A DNA stretch of 64,000 nt from Halocatena halophila (GTDB taxonomy: Archaea; Halobacteriota; Halobacteria; Halobacteriales; Haloarculaceae). Below are positions 1-9,439 of the stretch, piece by piece (position 1 is the stretch's first letter; every line of letters starts with the position of its first letter). The notes beneath the pieces are model-generated. The model made no database searches and was not told the DNA's origin. It saw only the letters and a program-made list of their open reading frames with translations. A program made the position numbers and the translations under genes. The stretch covers positions 2,046,001 through 2,110,000 of the forward strand of contig CP071306.1 in assembly GCA_027563145.1 (NCBI GenBank). Reading direction: 5' to 3'.

Positions 1-44
1 GCAACCGCACGCAACTGGAGGGTCGCTTTCTCTGCGCGGTTCAT
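1..44 (-). CDS. 5' end of a gene leaving the window, probably a PRTase-family protein
   Basis: An ATG at 44 on the minus strand opens a reading frame that begins MNRAEKATLQLRAV and runs off the left edge. Its position just downstream of pyrE in the same orientation, and this N-terminal wording, recall a haloarchaeal phosphoribosyltransferase-family protein found next to pyrE. That identification rests on memory of 14 residues only and is tentative. It would be co-oriented with pyrE across a 74-base gap. Confidence 0.4.
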   Translation of the reverse strand, partial: MNRAEKATLQLRAV

Positions 45-118
45 AGCCTCGCTCGGGAATGCACAGCTTTGGGGTTATCGATTCGGTAACAACGAAAAAT
101 ATCCACCTTCGTGTAGTG

Positions 119-643
119 TTACTGCTCGAGCAGCGCGTCGGCAGTAACGAGCGCTTCGAGTTCGAGATCGGCTTCAGCGAGCCGTTCGGTCGCACCTTCC
201 TGGCGATCAACAACGACGAGCACTCGATTAACGACTGCGCCGGCGTCTCGGAGCGCCTTGGCAGCCTCGAGCGCGCTCGTTCCGGTGGTTGCGATGTCTT
301 CGAGCACCACGACCTCCTGGCCGGCCTCGAACTGTCCTTCGATTCTGTTTGCCGTTCCGTATTCTTTGGCCTGCTTTCTGACGATGATATACGGCGACTG
401 GGCTTTCAGGCTCGTCGCAGCAACCAGCGGCACTGCACCGAGTGCCACGCCGGCTGGCAGCTTCCCCTCTAGTCGGTCGGCAAACCCGTCTGCGATCACG
501 TCGAGACAGTGTGGATCCGTTTCGAACAGGTATTTATCCACGTAGTAGTCGCTGGTCCCACCGTGGGCGAGTTCGAATTCGCCAAACTTGACCGCATCAG
601 CATCAGTGAGCGCTGAAATCAGTTCGTCGGTCGCTCCGGTCAT
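119..643 (-). CDS. pyrE: Orotate phosphoribosyltransferase
   Basis: The 174-residue product transfers phosphoribosyl from PRPP to orotate, giving OMP in de novo pyrimidine synthesis, in the cytoplasm. The PRPP-binding loop is visible as [14 protein letters not shown] at about residues 110-123. The [18 protein letters not shown] segment at about 85-102 is the usual catalytic lysine region of the family. Length is normal for archaeal PyrE. The ATG at 643 is followed directly by a typical N-terminus ([20 protein letters not shown]). A second minus-strand gene continues downstream toward the window edge. Confidence 0.95.
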   Translation of the reverse strand: MTGATDELISALTDADAVKFGEFELAHGGTSDYYVDKYLFETDPHCLDVIADGFADRLEGKLPAGVALGAVPLVAATSLKAQSPYIIVRKQAKEYGTANRIEGQFEAGQEVVVLEDIATTGTSALEAAKALRDAGAVVNRVLVVVDRQEGATERLAEADLELEALVTADALLEQ

Positions 644-733
644 ACAGCCACTCTGGTTGCTGGCGTGTTAAGTGGACCGAGACATTCCACTCGAAACGAA
701 GGGGTACGGTTTGACGCCACGTGGGTGGTGGTA

Positions 734-1165
734 TCAAAAGACGCTGTCGGCGGTTGCCGCCCCAACGACGCTGAACACCGACCCCACACAGATAACTCGA
801 AAGAGCGTGCCAGGGCGCTGTTCCGGTGGAACGTCGAGTGCCGCGAAAAAGGTCGATGGCGCATCAAACAACACGACGAGCAAGATGACCGAGCCAAATG
901 CGACGGCGAGTAGCGAGACGAATCGCAGCGGAACGCCCCCGAGGTCGGATTCGATCTCGGGATCTCTCTTGGCGTCTGCACCATACAGCGCCGTGTAGCC
1001 GATCGTGACGACGACGGCGGCGGTCCCCAGCCCGTTGAGCCAGCCCATCCGTACGGCAAGCATCCACACCTCTTCAGTGACGACGAACGGACCGGCGAGC
1101 AGAAAGCCACCGATCAGCTGCTGGGCAGTGTCGGCCGCTCGGTATCGTGGTGGACGATTGGGCAT
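734..1165 (-). CDS. DUF2391-like integral membrane protein
   Basis: A 143-residue membrane protein with about four predicted hydrophobic segments (roughly residues 15-35, 38-57, 78-97 and 118-140). It resembles the haloarchaeal DUF2391 family, whose function is unknown. The open frame extends further upstream, but the ATG at 1165 (MPNRPPRYRAADTAQQ) is preferred because it precedes the first conserved-looking part and leaves a normal divergent promoter gap of about 70 bases to the methyltransferase on the other strand. Confidence 0.7.
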   Translation of the reverse strand: MPNRPPRYRAADTAQQLIGGFLLAGPFVVTEEVWMLAVRMGWLNGLGTAAVVVTIGYTALYGADAKRDPEIESDLGGVPLRFVSLLAVAFGSVILLVVLFDAPSTFFAALDVPPEQRPGTLFRVICVGSVFSVVGAATADSVF

Positions 1166-1238
1166 AGCTGTCCTGGGGTGGCCGGTGGTATATACGCTGT
1201 GTCGAACGAGTTTTTTCGTCCAAAGCCCGAGCACACGC

Positions 1239-1919
1239 ATGGGTGTCAGAGAGGAGTTCGATGCCTGGGCCGCCGCGGGGCGTGACCGGGGGATGGAAGA
1301 TCGACATTGGAACACCGCAAAGCATGCACTGGCACGTTTGCCTGTGGAATCAGACAGTGTGGTGTTGGACCTTGGGACGGGATCGGGTTACGCACTCAGA
1401 GCTCTGCGTGATACCGCGGGCGTCGTCCGTGCGTACGGACTAGACGGCTCACCGGAGATGCTACAGAACGCCAGTTCGTATACGGACGATCCGCGGATTG
1501 GCTATCTCTGTGGCGATTTCGATTCGCTCCCGTTTGCTAACAACTCGATCGATCACGTCTGGTCGATGGAGGCGTTCTACTACGCCACATCACCCGAGCA
1601 GACGCTCTCAGAGATCGAGCGTGTGCTCACCCCCGGTGGGACGTTCTACTGTGCAGTCAATTATTACGAGGAGAACGTCCATTCACACCACTGGCAAGAA
1701 ACGATCAGCATCGATATGACACGCTGGTCACGCAATGAGTATCGATCGGCGTTCGAAGCGGCTGGGCTTTCGGTCGCCCAGCAGGACATGATTCCGGACA
1801 CAGAGACCGATATCCCACCAAAAGATGCGTTTCCGACAGAGGAATTCGATACTCGCGAGGCGATGGTTGAGCGATTCAGGGAGTTTGGTACGCTACTCAC
1901 TGTTGGCGTAGCACACTGA
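1239..1919 (+). CDS. SAM-dependent class I methyltransferase
   Basis: A 226-residue protein with a Rossmann methyltransferase core. Motif I is VVLDLGTGSGYALRAL near residue 38, the acidic post-I residue is in YGLDGSPEML, and CGDFDSLPFANNSIDHVWSM forms the later part of the SAM pocket. The substrate cannot be told; the fold is that of UbiE-type small-molecule methyltransferases. The ATG at 1239 gives MGVREEFDAWAAAGRD, a typical start for this haloarchaeal group; the longer open frame upstream overlaps the divergent gene and lacks family features. Confidence 0.85.
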   Translation: MGVREEFDAWAAAGRDRGMEDRHWNTAKHALARLPVESDSVVLDLGTGSGYALRALRDTAGVVRAYGLDGSPEMLQNASSYTDDPRIGYLCGDFDSLPFANNSIDHVWSMEAFYYATSPEQTLSEIERVLTPGGTFYCAVNYYEENVHSHHWQETISIDMTRWSRNEYRSAFEAAGLSVAQQDMIPDTETDIPPKDAFPTEEFDTREAMVERFREFGTLLTVGVAH

Positions 1920-2102
1920 ATGGTAACCAGTAACATAGTTTATAGTCGCGGCGGTTGACCTACGAACCAACGTCATGGCTGTCGCTTTACGAGCAGGGAC
2001 GCTGTTGTTATGCGATGAGACTGACCGGATTGCAAAGAGCAGAGCTGGCGATCATTGCCAGGGGCGATTTCGTGTCCGGATTGATGCGGGCGCTGAGTGC
2101 TG

Positions 2103-3701
2103 ATGGACGTTCTCCTTATCGGCATCGACGCAGCGTGTCGCAGGATTCTCGAGCCGTTGTTCGCGGACGACCGGCTCCCGGCACTCTCGTCGTTGCTCGC
2201 TGACGGTGTGGCCGTGCCGCTCGAATCACACGTCCCACCGTGGACTCCCGCGATGTGGCCGTCGATCTACACGGGCGTCAACCCCGGCAAACACGGTGTG
2301 TTCAGCTTTCTTCACTACGAGGGCTACGACTGGGATGTCATCAGCGCCGAGCAGGTCCGCGAACACGCGCTCTGGGAACTGCTTGATTACCACGACGAGA
2401 CCAGTGTGGTGGTGAACGTTCCGGTAACGCACCCGCCATCGTCGTTCGACGGTGCGTTGCTCCCCGGCTATACGGCTCCCGAATCCCCGGACTGTCATCC
2501 CCCTGGCGTGCTCAAAGCGGTGACCGACGCGATCGGCCCCTATCAGCTCTATCCCGACCGCGATGGCACTACGAATCCGGATGCGTACACGGAACTCGTC
2601 GGCCAGCGTGGCGCTGCGTTTCGGTATCTGGCCGAGCAGTACGATCCGTCGTTTGGATTTCTTCAGTTTCAGGCGACGGACACGGTGTTTCACGAACATC
2701 CAGGTGATCACACGCTCGTGGAAGCCATCTACGAGCGCGTCGACACCGAGATCGAACGGACGCTCGATCAGTTCGATCCGAACACCGTGTTCGTGGTCAG
2801 CGATCACGGGATCGGCGAGTACACCGGTGTGGGTTTTCGGATGAACACGTTTTTAGAGCGGCATGGCTACGTCGAGACGACCGAAAGCGGCGCTGGGATG
2901 CCCTCGTGGGAACCGATTCGTGACGGACAACTCCGCTCTGGCGGAGATGATACGAGTGCATCACCAGAACTACTCACTCACATTGGGGCTGCGCTCTCTC
3001 GCGTGGGGATCACGACCCGACGTGTTGGACGGCTCCTTGATCGAGCTGGACTGACGGACACGGTCGCGTCGATCGTCCCCGACGGACTCGTTCGGGCGGG
3101 ACAGCGCCAGATCGATTTTCCGTCGTCGAGGGCGTTTATGCGCGCCAGAATCGAACTTGGGGTTCGCATCAATCTCGAGGGGCGCGATCCTGCTGGCGTC
3201 GTCGCCCCAGAGGAGTACGACGCGGTCCGATCGTCCCTTATCGAGCTGTTGTCAGGAGTCAAGACGCCAGGGGGTGAGCCCGTGTTCGAGAGGGTTGGCC
3301 CCCGTGAGGAATTTTTCGATGGACCGTACGCCGACGAGGCGGTCGACATCGTCACCATTCCGAACGAGTACAACCATTTTCTCACGGCCGATCTACTCGC
3401 CGAACCGTTCGGTCCACCGGGGCAACCGTGGAACCACAAGCGCGAGGGGATATTCATCGCTGCGGGAACGGACATCGAACACGCACGAATCTCTCCGCAC
3501 CTGTTCGACGTTGCGCCGACAGTGCTCTCAGCGCTCGAGATTCCACCGTCAGATCGAATGGACGGGACCGTGCTCCCGATTGTCGAACCGGTTGCTCCCC
3601 AGTCGTATCCACCGTACGAAACGGATGAATCGGACACGCGTGGTGGCGATGGCGCCGTCGCGGATCGACTCGCAACGCTTGGCTATCTTGACCGCACATG
3701 A
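2103..3701 (+). CDS. Alkaline phosphatase superfamily phosphodiesterase/nucleotide pyrophosphatase
   Basis: A 532-residue enzyme of the type I phosphodiesterase/nucleotide pyrophosphatase group. Metal-site features are the N-terminal GIDAACRRIL, the nucleophile-region WPSIYTGVNPGKHGVF at about residue 55, the VVSDHGIGEYTG motif near 230, and a late DGTVLPIVE segment. The substrate is unknown; relatives in archaeal surface-glycan clusters act on nucleotide-sugar or phospholipid-linked phosphodiesters. A GTG lies two codons upstream, but the ATG at 2103 is chosen. The stop overlaps the next start (ATGA, 4 bases), so the two genes are translationally coupled. Confidence 0.85.
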   Translation: MDVLLIGIDAACRRILEPLFADDRLPALSSLLADGVAVPLESHVPPWTPAMWPSIYTGVNPGKHGVFSFLHYEGYDWDVISAEQVREHALWELLDYHDETSVVVNVPVTHPPSSFDGALLPGYTAPESPDCHPPGVLKAVTDAIGPYQLYPDRDGTTNPDAYTELVGQRGAAFRYLAEQYDPSFGFLQFQATDTVFHEHPGDHTLVEAIYERVDTEIERTLDQFDPNTVFVVSDHGIGEYTGVGFRMNTFLERHGYVETTESGAGMPSWEPIRDGQLRSGGDDTSASPELLTHIGAALSRVGITTRRVGRLLDRAGLTDTVASIVPDGLVRAGQRQIDFPSSRAFMRARIELGVRINLEGRDPAGVVAPEEYDAVRSSLIELLSGVKTPGGEPVFERVGPREEFFDGPYADEAVDIVTIPNEYNHFLTADLLAEPFGPPGQPWNHKREGIFIAAGTDIEHARISPHLFDVAPTVLSALEIPPSDRMDGTVLPIVEPVAPQSYPPYETDESDTRGGDGAVADRLATLGYLDRT

Positions 3702-4708
3702 GTATTGAACTTACATCCCTGACTGCGACAGACGCAGAGGACTGGAACAGCTACGTCGATCGAGCACCGAATGCCTCGCCGTTTCACTACTACGAGGCCC
3801 TTGAGTTACTTGCCAGGGAAACGGACGCCACGCTCTATACGCTTGCGGGATTCAAAGGCCAGGAGCCAGTTGGCATTCTCCCCCTGTTCGAACGAACCGT
3901 GGGACCGTTTCGATTCGTCGTCTCCCCACCGGAACTGGAGGTGTATTCGCTCGGTCCAGTGGTGTTGAACGCGACGCAGCTCACCCAACGAAAGCGCGAA
4001 CGACGTCACCGACGGTTCGTCGAACGAGCCCTCGACTGGATCGACACGACGCTTTCGCCAGCGTACATCGATATCCGAACGGTCGCCGAATACGACGATT
4101 TGCGCCCGTTTATCTGGAAAGATTTCGATGTTACGCCGTCGTACACCTACCACGTCGCGCTCACGCCCACAGAGGATGCGCTTCTGGGTAGTTTCAGTCG
4201 CGACGCTCGCAAATCGATTCGAGCGTTCTCGTCTGGATCGGCTGCCGTCTCAATCGAGGCGGGCGACCGGAGTGCAATCGCTACCATCATCGAGGGCGTG
4301 GCCGACCGACATCGCCAGCAGGGCAAAACATATGCGCTGTCGGTCGATTTCGTCGAGCGACTTGCGGATCGACTGCCGGATACCGCCATGACGGTCTATG
4401 GGGTTCGTGCGGATGGTCGGCCTGTGGGCGGAATGATCACACTCGCTCACGGCGAGACGATCTATCGGTGGCAGGGCGGTGCGAAACCGGACGGTCCGCT
4501 CGAGAGCAACGCCATTCTCGATTGGGAGATCATGACTGACGCGAAGGCGCGTGGCTTCGAACGATACGATCTCGTTGGCGCGAATCTCCCGCGGCTCTGT
4601 CGATACAAGGCAAAGTTTGATCCAACGCCCACGGAGTATTACGTTGCGAGGCGTCGCTCATCTGCGCTCAGTGCGGCCAGCTCGATCAAGCGACTCCTCT
4701 CCGTATAG
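3698..4708 (+). CDS. FemAB/GNAT-fold acyltransferase (CelD-like)
   Basis: A 336-residue protein with the double-GNAT layout of FemAB/CelD-like proteins (Acetyltransf_6). The first half includes ASPFHYYEALELLARETDA and GILPLFERT. The second half contains DARKSIRAFSSG, GGMITLAHGETIYRWQGGA and the terminal FERYDLVGANLPRLCRYKAKF, where family members hold the acyl donor. It overlaps the preceding phosphodiesterase gene by four bases. The pair probably acts in cell-surface polysaccharide or lipid modification; this is inference from the family and the neighbour, and the substrate is not known. Confidence 0.75.
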   Translation: MSIELTSLTATDAEDWNSYVDRAPNASPFHYYEALELLARETDATLYTLAGFKGQEPVGILPLFERTVGPFRFVVSPPELEVYSLGPVVLNATQLTQRKRERRHRRFVERALDWIDTTLSPAYIDIRTVAEYDDLRPFIWKDFDVTPSYTYHVALTPTEDALLGSFSRDARKSIRAFSSGSAAVSIEAGDRSAIATIIEGVADRHRQQGKTYALSVDFVERLADRLPDTAMTVYGVRADGRPVGGMITLAHGETIYRWQGGAKPDGPLESNAILDWEIMTDAKARGFERYDLVGANLPRLCRYKAKFDPTPTEYYVARRRSSALSAASSIKRLLSV

Positions 4709-4760
4709 GAGCTCGCCAACGAGTCGATAGGTGCAACTGGAATGACTGCGTACCCCCGAC

Positions 4761-5753
4761 ATGGAGCACGATCTGACACGCCGTCCACGCCGTCTGCGTC
4801 GGGATGGTCTCCGGAATCTCGTCAGCGAAACGACACTCCACGCGAGCGATCTGATTGCGCCGATTTTCGTGGACGCAACCACCGACGAACGGGTTGCGAT
4901 CCCGTCGATGCCGGGCCACGAGCGCGTTCCTGTCGAGGAGGCAACTGCTCGCGTTGAAGAGGTCCTTTCGAGTGGTATCGAGACGGTGATCATCTTCGGG
5001 ATTCCGGCGTCAAAAGACGCCGAGGGGACACGCGCGTGGGCCGACGACGGCGTCGTACAGCGCGCAACGCGTGCGATCACCACGGAGACGACTGCCACCG
5101 TGATCACTGATGTGTGTATGTGTGAGTACACCGATCACGGCCACTGTGGGATTCTCGAACCCGACGCACGAAACGATGGGACGCTCACGGTCGCCAACGA
5201 TCCGACGCTTGATCGACTCGGCGAGATCGCGGTGTCACACGCAGACGCCGGGGCGGATATGGTTGCCCCATCGAGCATGACCGACGGCATGGTTGGCGCA
5301 ATCAGGGACACGTTGGATGGTGCCGGTTACGCGTCCGTGCCGATCATGAGCTACGCCGCAAAATACGAGAGCTCGTTCTACGGGCCGTTTCGCGACGCGG
5401 CAGACGGCGCGCCGGCGTTCGGCGATCGTCGCCACTACCAGATGGATCCGGCAAACACCACAGAAGCACTCGAAGAGGTCCGTCTCGACGTCGAGCAAGG
5501 CGCAGACGTACTCATGATCAAGCCAGCGCTTCCGTATCTCGATATCATCAGCGAGATCGACGCGGAATTCTCACAGCCGGTTGCGGCGTACAACGTGAGC
5601 GGCGAGTACGCCATGCTCCAGGCGGCGGCCGATCGTGGCTGGCTCGATCTGGAGGCGAGTGCCCACGAGTCGTTGCTGTCGATCAAACGCGCCGGTGCAG
5701 ATCTCATTCTCTCCTATTTCGCAGAGCAACTCGCACCGTCGTTGCCGGCGTAA
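4761..5753 (+). CDS. hemB: Delta-aminolevulinic acid dehydratase (porphobilinogen synthase)
   Basis: A 330-residue enzyme that condenses two 5-aminolevulinate molecules to porphobilinogen. The metal-binding region reads [15 protein letters not shown], with the three cysteines of zinc-type enzymes. The Schiff-base lysines lie in [18 protein letters not shown] and in [15 protein letters not shown]. The start [19 protein letters not shown] is standard. It is followed 52 bases later by hemL in the same orientation, so the two early tetrapyrrole genes stand together. Confidence 0.97.
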   Translation: MEHDLTRRPRRLRRDGLRNLVSETTLHASDLIAPIFVDATTDERVAIPSMPGHERVPVEEATARVEEVLSSGIETVIIFGIPASKDAEGTRAWADDGVVQRATRAITTETTATVITDVCMCEYTDHGHCGILEPDARNDGTLTVANDPTLDRLGEIAVSHADAGADMVAPSSMTDGMVGAIRDTLDGAGYASVPIMSYAAKYESSFYGPFRDAADGAPAFGDRRHYQMDPANTTEALEEVRLDVEQGADVLMIKPALPYLDIISEIDAEFSQPVAAYNVSGEYAMLQAAADRGWLDLEASAHESLLSIKRAGADLILSYFAEQLAPSLPA

Positions 5754-5805
5754 TCTACGATCCCGTCCAGAAACACCTTTAGGGAGTTCGAGCGAACGCC
5801 CGCCT

Positions 5806-7146
5806 ATGAACCACGAGCAGTCGCGGACGCTGTACGATCGTGCGCTTTCGGTGTTTCCCGACGGGGTCAACTCGTCGGTCAGGGCCGTTCGGCCGTATCC
5901 GTTTTTCGTCGAACGCGGTGACGGCGCACACGTCATCGACGCTGATGGCAATCGCTACATCGATTATGTGATGGGCTATGGCCCGCTCTTGCTCGGACAT
6001 ACGCTCCCCGAGTCGGTGGGTGCCGCGATTCAGTCGGCCGCGAGCGACGGTCCGATGTACGGCGCTCCGACTGAGGTGGGCGTCGAACTCGGTGAGTTCA
6101 TCACGCGCAACGTTGCCAGCGTGGAGATGCTCAGATTCGTCAACAGCGGCACTGAGGCCACAAGTTCGGCGGTTCGGCTGGCACGCGGCTACACTGATCG
6201 CGACACCATCGTGATGATCGACGGTGGCTATCACGGTGCTCAGCCCTCGACGCTCGTCGATGGCTCGCCGGATGGATCGAAGCCCTCCTCGCCGGGCATT
6301 CCGGACGCCTTTGCCGAGCACACGATTCCGGTTCCGTTCAACGACGAAGAAGCCATTCGAACCGTTCTCTCAGAGCGCGGCGACGAGATCGCCGCCGTCA
6401 TCGTTGAGCCGATTCTTGGCAACGCCGGCATTGTCGAGCCGGTCGATGAGTATCATCAGGCGCTCCGGGAGCTCTGTGATGATGCTGGTGCGTTGCTCAT
6501 TTTCGATGAGGTGATCACCGGCTTCCGCGTTGGTGGCCTTCAGTGCGCGCAGGGCAAATTCGGTGTCGAGCCCGATCTCACCACGTTCGGGAAGGTGATC
6601 GGCGGTGGATTCCCAGTTGGGGCGATTGGCGGACGCGCGGAGATCCTGCAGGAGTTCACGCCAGCGGGTGAGGTGTTCCAGTCCGGGACGTTCTCCGGGC
6701 ATCCGGTGACGATGGCGGCCGGGCTGGCGACGCTCGAATACGCCGCCGAAAACGACGTGTACAGCCACATCAACGCGCTCGGCGAGCAGCTCCGGAGCGG
6801 CATTCGTGACATAATCGCCGATCGCGCCCCCGAATACACGGTGGTCGGCACCGACAGCATGTTCAAAACGATCTTTACGCGCGCCAACACGGCCGCTCAG
6901 AGCGGCGAGTGCGATGATGGCTGCGTGCAGGACAAGGCGTGTCCACGGTATGGCGGCTGTCCGAAAACCGCGGCTGACGTTGCCAACGCCGAAACTGATC
7001 GGTGGGAGCGGCTGTTCTGGCCGGCAATGAAAGAAGAAGGCGTCTTTTTCACCGTCAATCAGTTCGAGAGCCAGTTCATCAGCAACGCCCACACAGCGGC
7101 CGATATCGAGGACACGCTTGAGGCCTACAAGGCGTTTTTCGGCTGA
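5806..7146 (+). CDS. hemL: Glutamate-1-semialdehyde 2,1-aminomutase
   Basis: A 446-residue PLP enzyme converting glutamate-1-semialdehyde to 5-aminolevulinate. Visible motifs are the substrate-entry region [20 protein letters not shown], the PLP-contact aspartate in [13 protein letters not shown], and the Schiff-base lysine in [19 protein letters not shown]. The ATG at 5806 ([22 protein letters not shown]) is supported by an AT-rich box (ACCTTTAGG) about 28 bases upstream, the pattern of a leaderless archaeal transcript; the open frame further upstream overlaps hemB. A cysteine-rich patch ([17 protein letters not shown], about residues 367-383) stands out near the C-terminus. Confidence 0.96.
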   Translation: MNHEQSRTLYDRALSVFPDGVNSSVRAVRPYPFFVERGDGAHVIDADGNRYIDYVMGYGPLLLGHTLPESVGAAIQSAASDGPMYGAPTEVGVELGEFITRNVASVEMLRFVNSGTEATSSAVRLARGYTDRDTIVMIDGGYHGAQPSTLVDGSPDGSKPSSPGIPDAFAEHTIPVPFNDEEAIRTVLSERGDEIAAVIVEPILGNAGIVEPVDEYHQALRELCDDAGALLIFDEVITGFRVGGLQCAQGKFGVEPDLTTFGKVIGGGFPVGAIGGRAEILQEFTPAGEVFQSGTFSGHPVTMAAGLATLEYAAENDVYSHINALGEQLRSGIRDIIADRAPEYTVVGTDSMFKTIFTRANTAAQSGECDDGCVQDKACPRYGGCPKTAADVANAETDRWERLFWPAMKEEGVFFTVNQFESQFISNAHTAADIEDTLEAYKAFFG

Positions 7147-7260
7147 GCGTTGGGAATATCGATTTGGGTTCACTTGCTGTGTGGATCTTCTGAGGGGGTG
7201 TGGTCCAGATGATGTGTGATTTCGATGTCTTGTTCACCGTGGGCCGTTCATCGCGTAGCA

Positions 7261-7434
7261 ATGGATGAGAACGACGTTCGTGAACTGAAGTGGCTGGTCG
7301 TGGGTGCAGCGTTGCTCTCGACTGGGGCAACCTTCTACACCTCAGATGGCGGGGCTCCCTTCCTGGGAGTGATCGGATTTGTTGGCTTAATCGTGGGACT
7401 GCTGTTGCTTGTGGCCGGACTGTTCAATATGTAA
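7261..7434 (+). CDS. Small two-helix membrane protein
   Basis: A 57-residue protein with an acidic N-terminus (MDENDVRELK) and two hydrophobic stretches (about residues 10-26 and 34-55, the second ending LLLLVAGLFNM). The composition suits haloarchaeal small membrane proteins. The ATG at 7261 is chosen over a frame start 15 codons upstream because the upstream part is cysteine-rich and unlike the rest. No function can be named. It is the last GC-rich gene before an AT-rich stretch. Confidence 0.6.
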   Translation: MDENDVRELKWLVVGAALLSTGATFYTSDGGAPFLGVIGFVGLIVGLLLLVAGLFNM

Positions 7435-7583
7435 GTTCGATCTCCTCGTTGGTGGGCTTGGTGTTGGAACAGCACAATATGACCGCCCACCAGTGAATTA
7501 AGCAGTTTGGTTTGTAGGTTCATACATCGATTATTATATGTAAATAGTAGTGGATGTAAGTTAGTTAACTGTTATTGTTTAGT

Positions 7584-8153
7584 ATGGATCTTGCATCAAT
7601 TTTTCGTCCACGAAGAGAGCTTGTGTTTCCATTCTTCGTGCTTATATATTCTCTCTCATGGTATATAAAAGAGAGTGTCAAAAGGGAAACGTTCCCCAAA
7701 CTGACAAGATCGTCTTTTGTCGATATTTCATTTTGGATAACGATTACTGCTGCGGGATGTTATGTCGCTTCTGCCATTATTATTTCATTACTCCTGGTTG
7801 GTGAATCCTCGGAGTTTATTTTATATCCATTTTTTGTTTCTCCATCAAATGTCCTAATCTTTGTAGTTTGTATACTCGCGTTGATGTTGGAAGTAGCGGA
7901 CGGAATATCAGATACTAAACCAATATCGCATTGGATTATATACATAGTAGATGCTGTTCGTGTTTTCTTAGGATGGCCAATTATTTCGTCCGTTATATTA
8001 CACTATACTCTTGGTAATTTATTCCCACGTTATAAAACTTCGATATGGATACAGCGACGAATTATGGACATTGAGTTATTGATAAGATCGGTGTGGATTT
8101 TTTGTTTGGGAGTGTTGTTTCTTCACCATGATCATACTTTACTACTGTTATAA
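7584..8153 (+). CDS. AT-rich polytopic membrane protein of unknown function
   Basis: A 189-residue protein with about five hydrophobic segments (roughly residues 12-28, 45-68, 77-103, 115-140 and 165-187). Isoleucine, phenylalanine and tyrosine are frequent and acidic residues few. The codons end mostly in A or T, in sharp contrast to the neighbouring genes. I do not recognise the family. The ATG at 7584 is used; a TTG three codons upstream is in frame. The base composition suggests recent arrival by transfer or a lineage-specific gene, and there is no recognisable mobile element beside it. Confidence 0.6.
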   Translation: MDLASIFRPRRELVFPFFVLIYSLSWYIKESVKRETFPKLTRSSFVDISFWITITAAGCYVASAIIISLLLVGESSEFILYPFFVSPSNVLIFVVCILALMLEVADGISDTKPISHWIIYIVDAVRVFLGWPIISSVILHYTLGNLFPRYKTSIWIQRRIMDIELLIRSVWIFCLGVLFLHHDHTLLLL

Positions 8154-8288
8154 ATGTTGGATTTTTGGAAAATATAGATAATCACAACGCGCCGGTGCTC
8201 ATCGAGTTCGAATCGATGATGTTCGACTCACCGAACTGGAATCGGACTCCTTGACCGATATCTCACTTCTTACGATGGAGAGTTTGCG

Positions 8289-8627
8289 ATGCCAGCTACC
8301 GGTGAGGAAGATCAGTGGTACAAGTGGGTTCGCGAGTTCATTTACGACTCAAAACGAATCCTCACCCTTCGAAATCAGCTTCCATTGCTGCAGTGGGCTC
8401 ACCAGTACGGGTATGAGTGCGCTGAGCGCAAAGAAGGGATCCAGATTACTCTCTGGGAGATCGACACCGATCGAGCGGATCACCGGAGCTACTACGCCGA
8501 TCGCCATCTCGACCGAACCCGCAAATTCGTTGAAACAGCGCTTGAAGCGGCTGACGCCACTCACTTACAGCAAGAAACGGACGATGGAAAACGAGCGTTC
8601 GGTGATCGGTTACGAAAAAATGCGTAG
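8289..8627 (+). CDS. Hypothetical protein, 112 residues
   Basis: A soluble, charged 112-residue protein beginning MPATGEEDQWYKWVREFIYD, rich in Asp, Glu, Arg and Trp like other haloarchaeal cytoplasmic proteins. No family is recognised. Just upstream, one frame (about 8195-8290) reads as protein-like text (RVRIDDVRLTELESDSLTD) without a clear start, so the gene may follow a decayed partner. The stop at 8625-8627 directly abuts the stop of a small convergent frame. Confidence 0.5.
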   Translation: MPATGEEDQWYKWVREFIYDSKRILTLRNQLPLLQWAHQYGYECAERKEGIQITLWEIDTDRADHRSYYADRHLDRTRKFVETALEAADATHLQQETDDGKRAFGDRLRKNA

Positions 8628-8738
8628 CTAATCGGGGAGATGTGCGAGTTTGCGCCCAATGTCGTGCGAGTCCCTGCTGAGCTGGGAGCGGTCGCCCATC
8701 TGTTCTTCAAGGACTTGCTTGAATTCGTCAAACTCCAT
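8628..8738 (-). CDS. Very short acidic ORF, possibly a remnant
   Basis: A 36-codon frame from an ATG at 8738 (MEFDEFKQVLEEQMGDRS...) to a TAG whose last base abuts the convergent gene's stop. The amino-acid composition is plausible for a real haloarchaeal protein (acidic, helical), unlike most chance frames. It could be a small protein or the N-terminal stub of a longer gene. It lies downstream of the VapB-like pseudogene on the same strand, where a toxin would be expected, but shows no PIN-domain features. Confidence 0.35.
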   Translation of the reverse strand: MEFDEFKQVLEEQMGDRSQLSRDSHDIGRKLAHLPD

Positions 8739-8789
8739 TGGTACTCGTTAATCAACGTTGACGCCATATGAATGTAGTCATCGGAGCAA

Positions 8790-9082
8790 TTAATCATAAA
8801 GGAGAATGGTAGACTTCAGGTCGGAGGATATCACATTATTTGTATTAGCCTGGTACAATCGAATAGGAGCCGAAAACCTCCGATGGAAGGGTTCGAAGCT
8901 CTCCCGGGAGCGTTTCACGGCTGTCCGTGCGTAGTCGGCCTCGTTCGCACGCCATGCACCGATGGCGATGGGCCGCTCGCTCTGTGCGAGGCGGGCGAGG
9001 AGCTCGTCAAACGTTTCGTCCTCCCGTTTCGAGCTTCCAGCATCCGTTTGGTGCTATCGGAGACCCGGATTGACGTACTCAT
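8790..9082 (-). pseudogene. Frameshifted VapB-like antitoxin remnant without toxin
   Basis: Reading from an ATG at 9082 gives MSTSIRVSDSTKRMLEAR, the standard N-terminus of haloarchaeal VapB-type (DUF7557-like) antitoxins. Near 9029 the frame is lost: a run that should read CGAAAACGG has one A too few. In the next frame the antitoxin resumes as KREDETFDELLARLAQSERP, then AIGAWRANEADYARTAVKRS and RESFE. After that, where family members normally stop, it runs on through AT-rich sequence to a TAA at 8790. No vapC follows. It is probably an inactive orphan, unless the single-base loss is a sequencing error. Confidence 0.75.
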
Positions 9083-9439
9083 GTGTATACATACTAGATA
9101 CAGTCTCGAGCAGCTTTGATGGAGAGGGTACTGGTATCACGTCTATATGAATTCTTGGCACGCTACAGGGGTCATTGCATCACTTCGGATAAAGCCTGAT
9201 GTGAAATTATTATACTCTAGAATACAATTACATATCTTACCGATAGTCCCTCACTACACTCAGATTCTCCAAAAGAGGAGCCTGGAGATCGCTCAAACAC
9301 CGTTGTAAGAAGACCCTCTCGAATACGTATGAACAGGTGGCAATAGTGCCATCTGACGCTACCATAGTATTGTACTGTCTACCAGTGCACAGATTGAGCC
9401 AGAAGACATATTCCGAACATCCACCTCTGAACCACAACA
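9083..9439. other. Intergenic stretch without a supported gene
   Basis: This 357-base stretch is AT-rich in its middle part (about 9195-9240). Reading frames on both strands are short, cysteine-rich or low in acidic residues and look accidental. It carries the promoters of the flanking divergent genes: the antitoxin remnant to the left and the beta-propeller gene to the right. No repeat or inverted repeat of note was found by eye. Confidence 0.5.

Noticed and set aside
6370-7173. 267-codon minus-strand open frame inside hemL
   Set aside because: hemL motifs are intact on the plus strand; the antisense product is not protein-like for this organism.
8251-8631. 126-codon frame overlapping the 112-residue hypothetical gene
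   Set aside because: Its product is rich in Ser, Thr, Arg and Lys and poor in acidic residues; the alternative frame has the acidic composition of haloarchaeal proteins.
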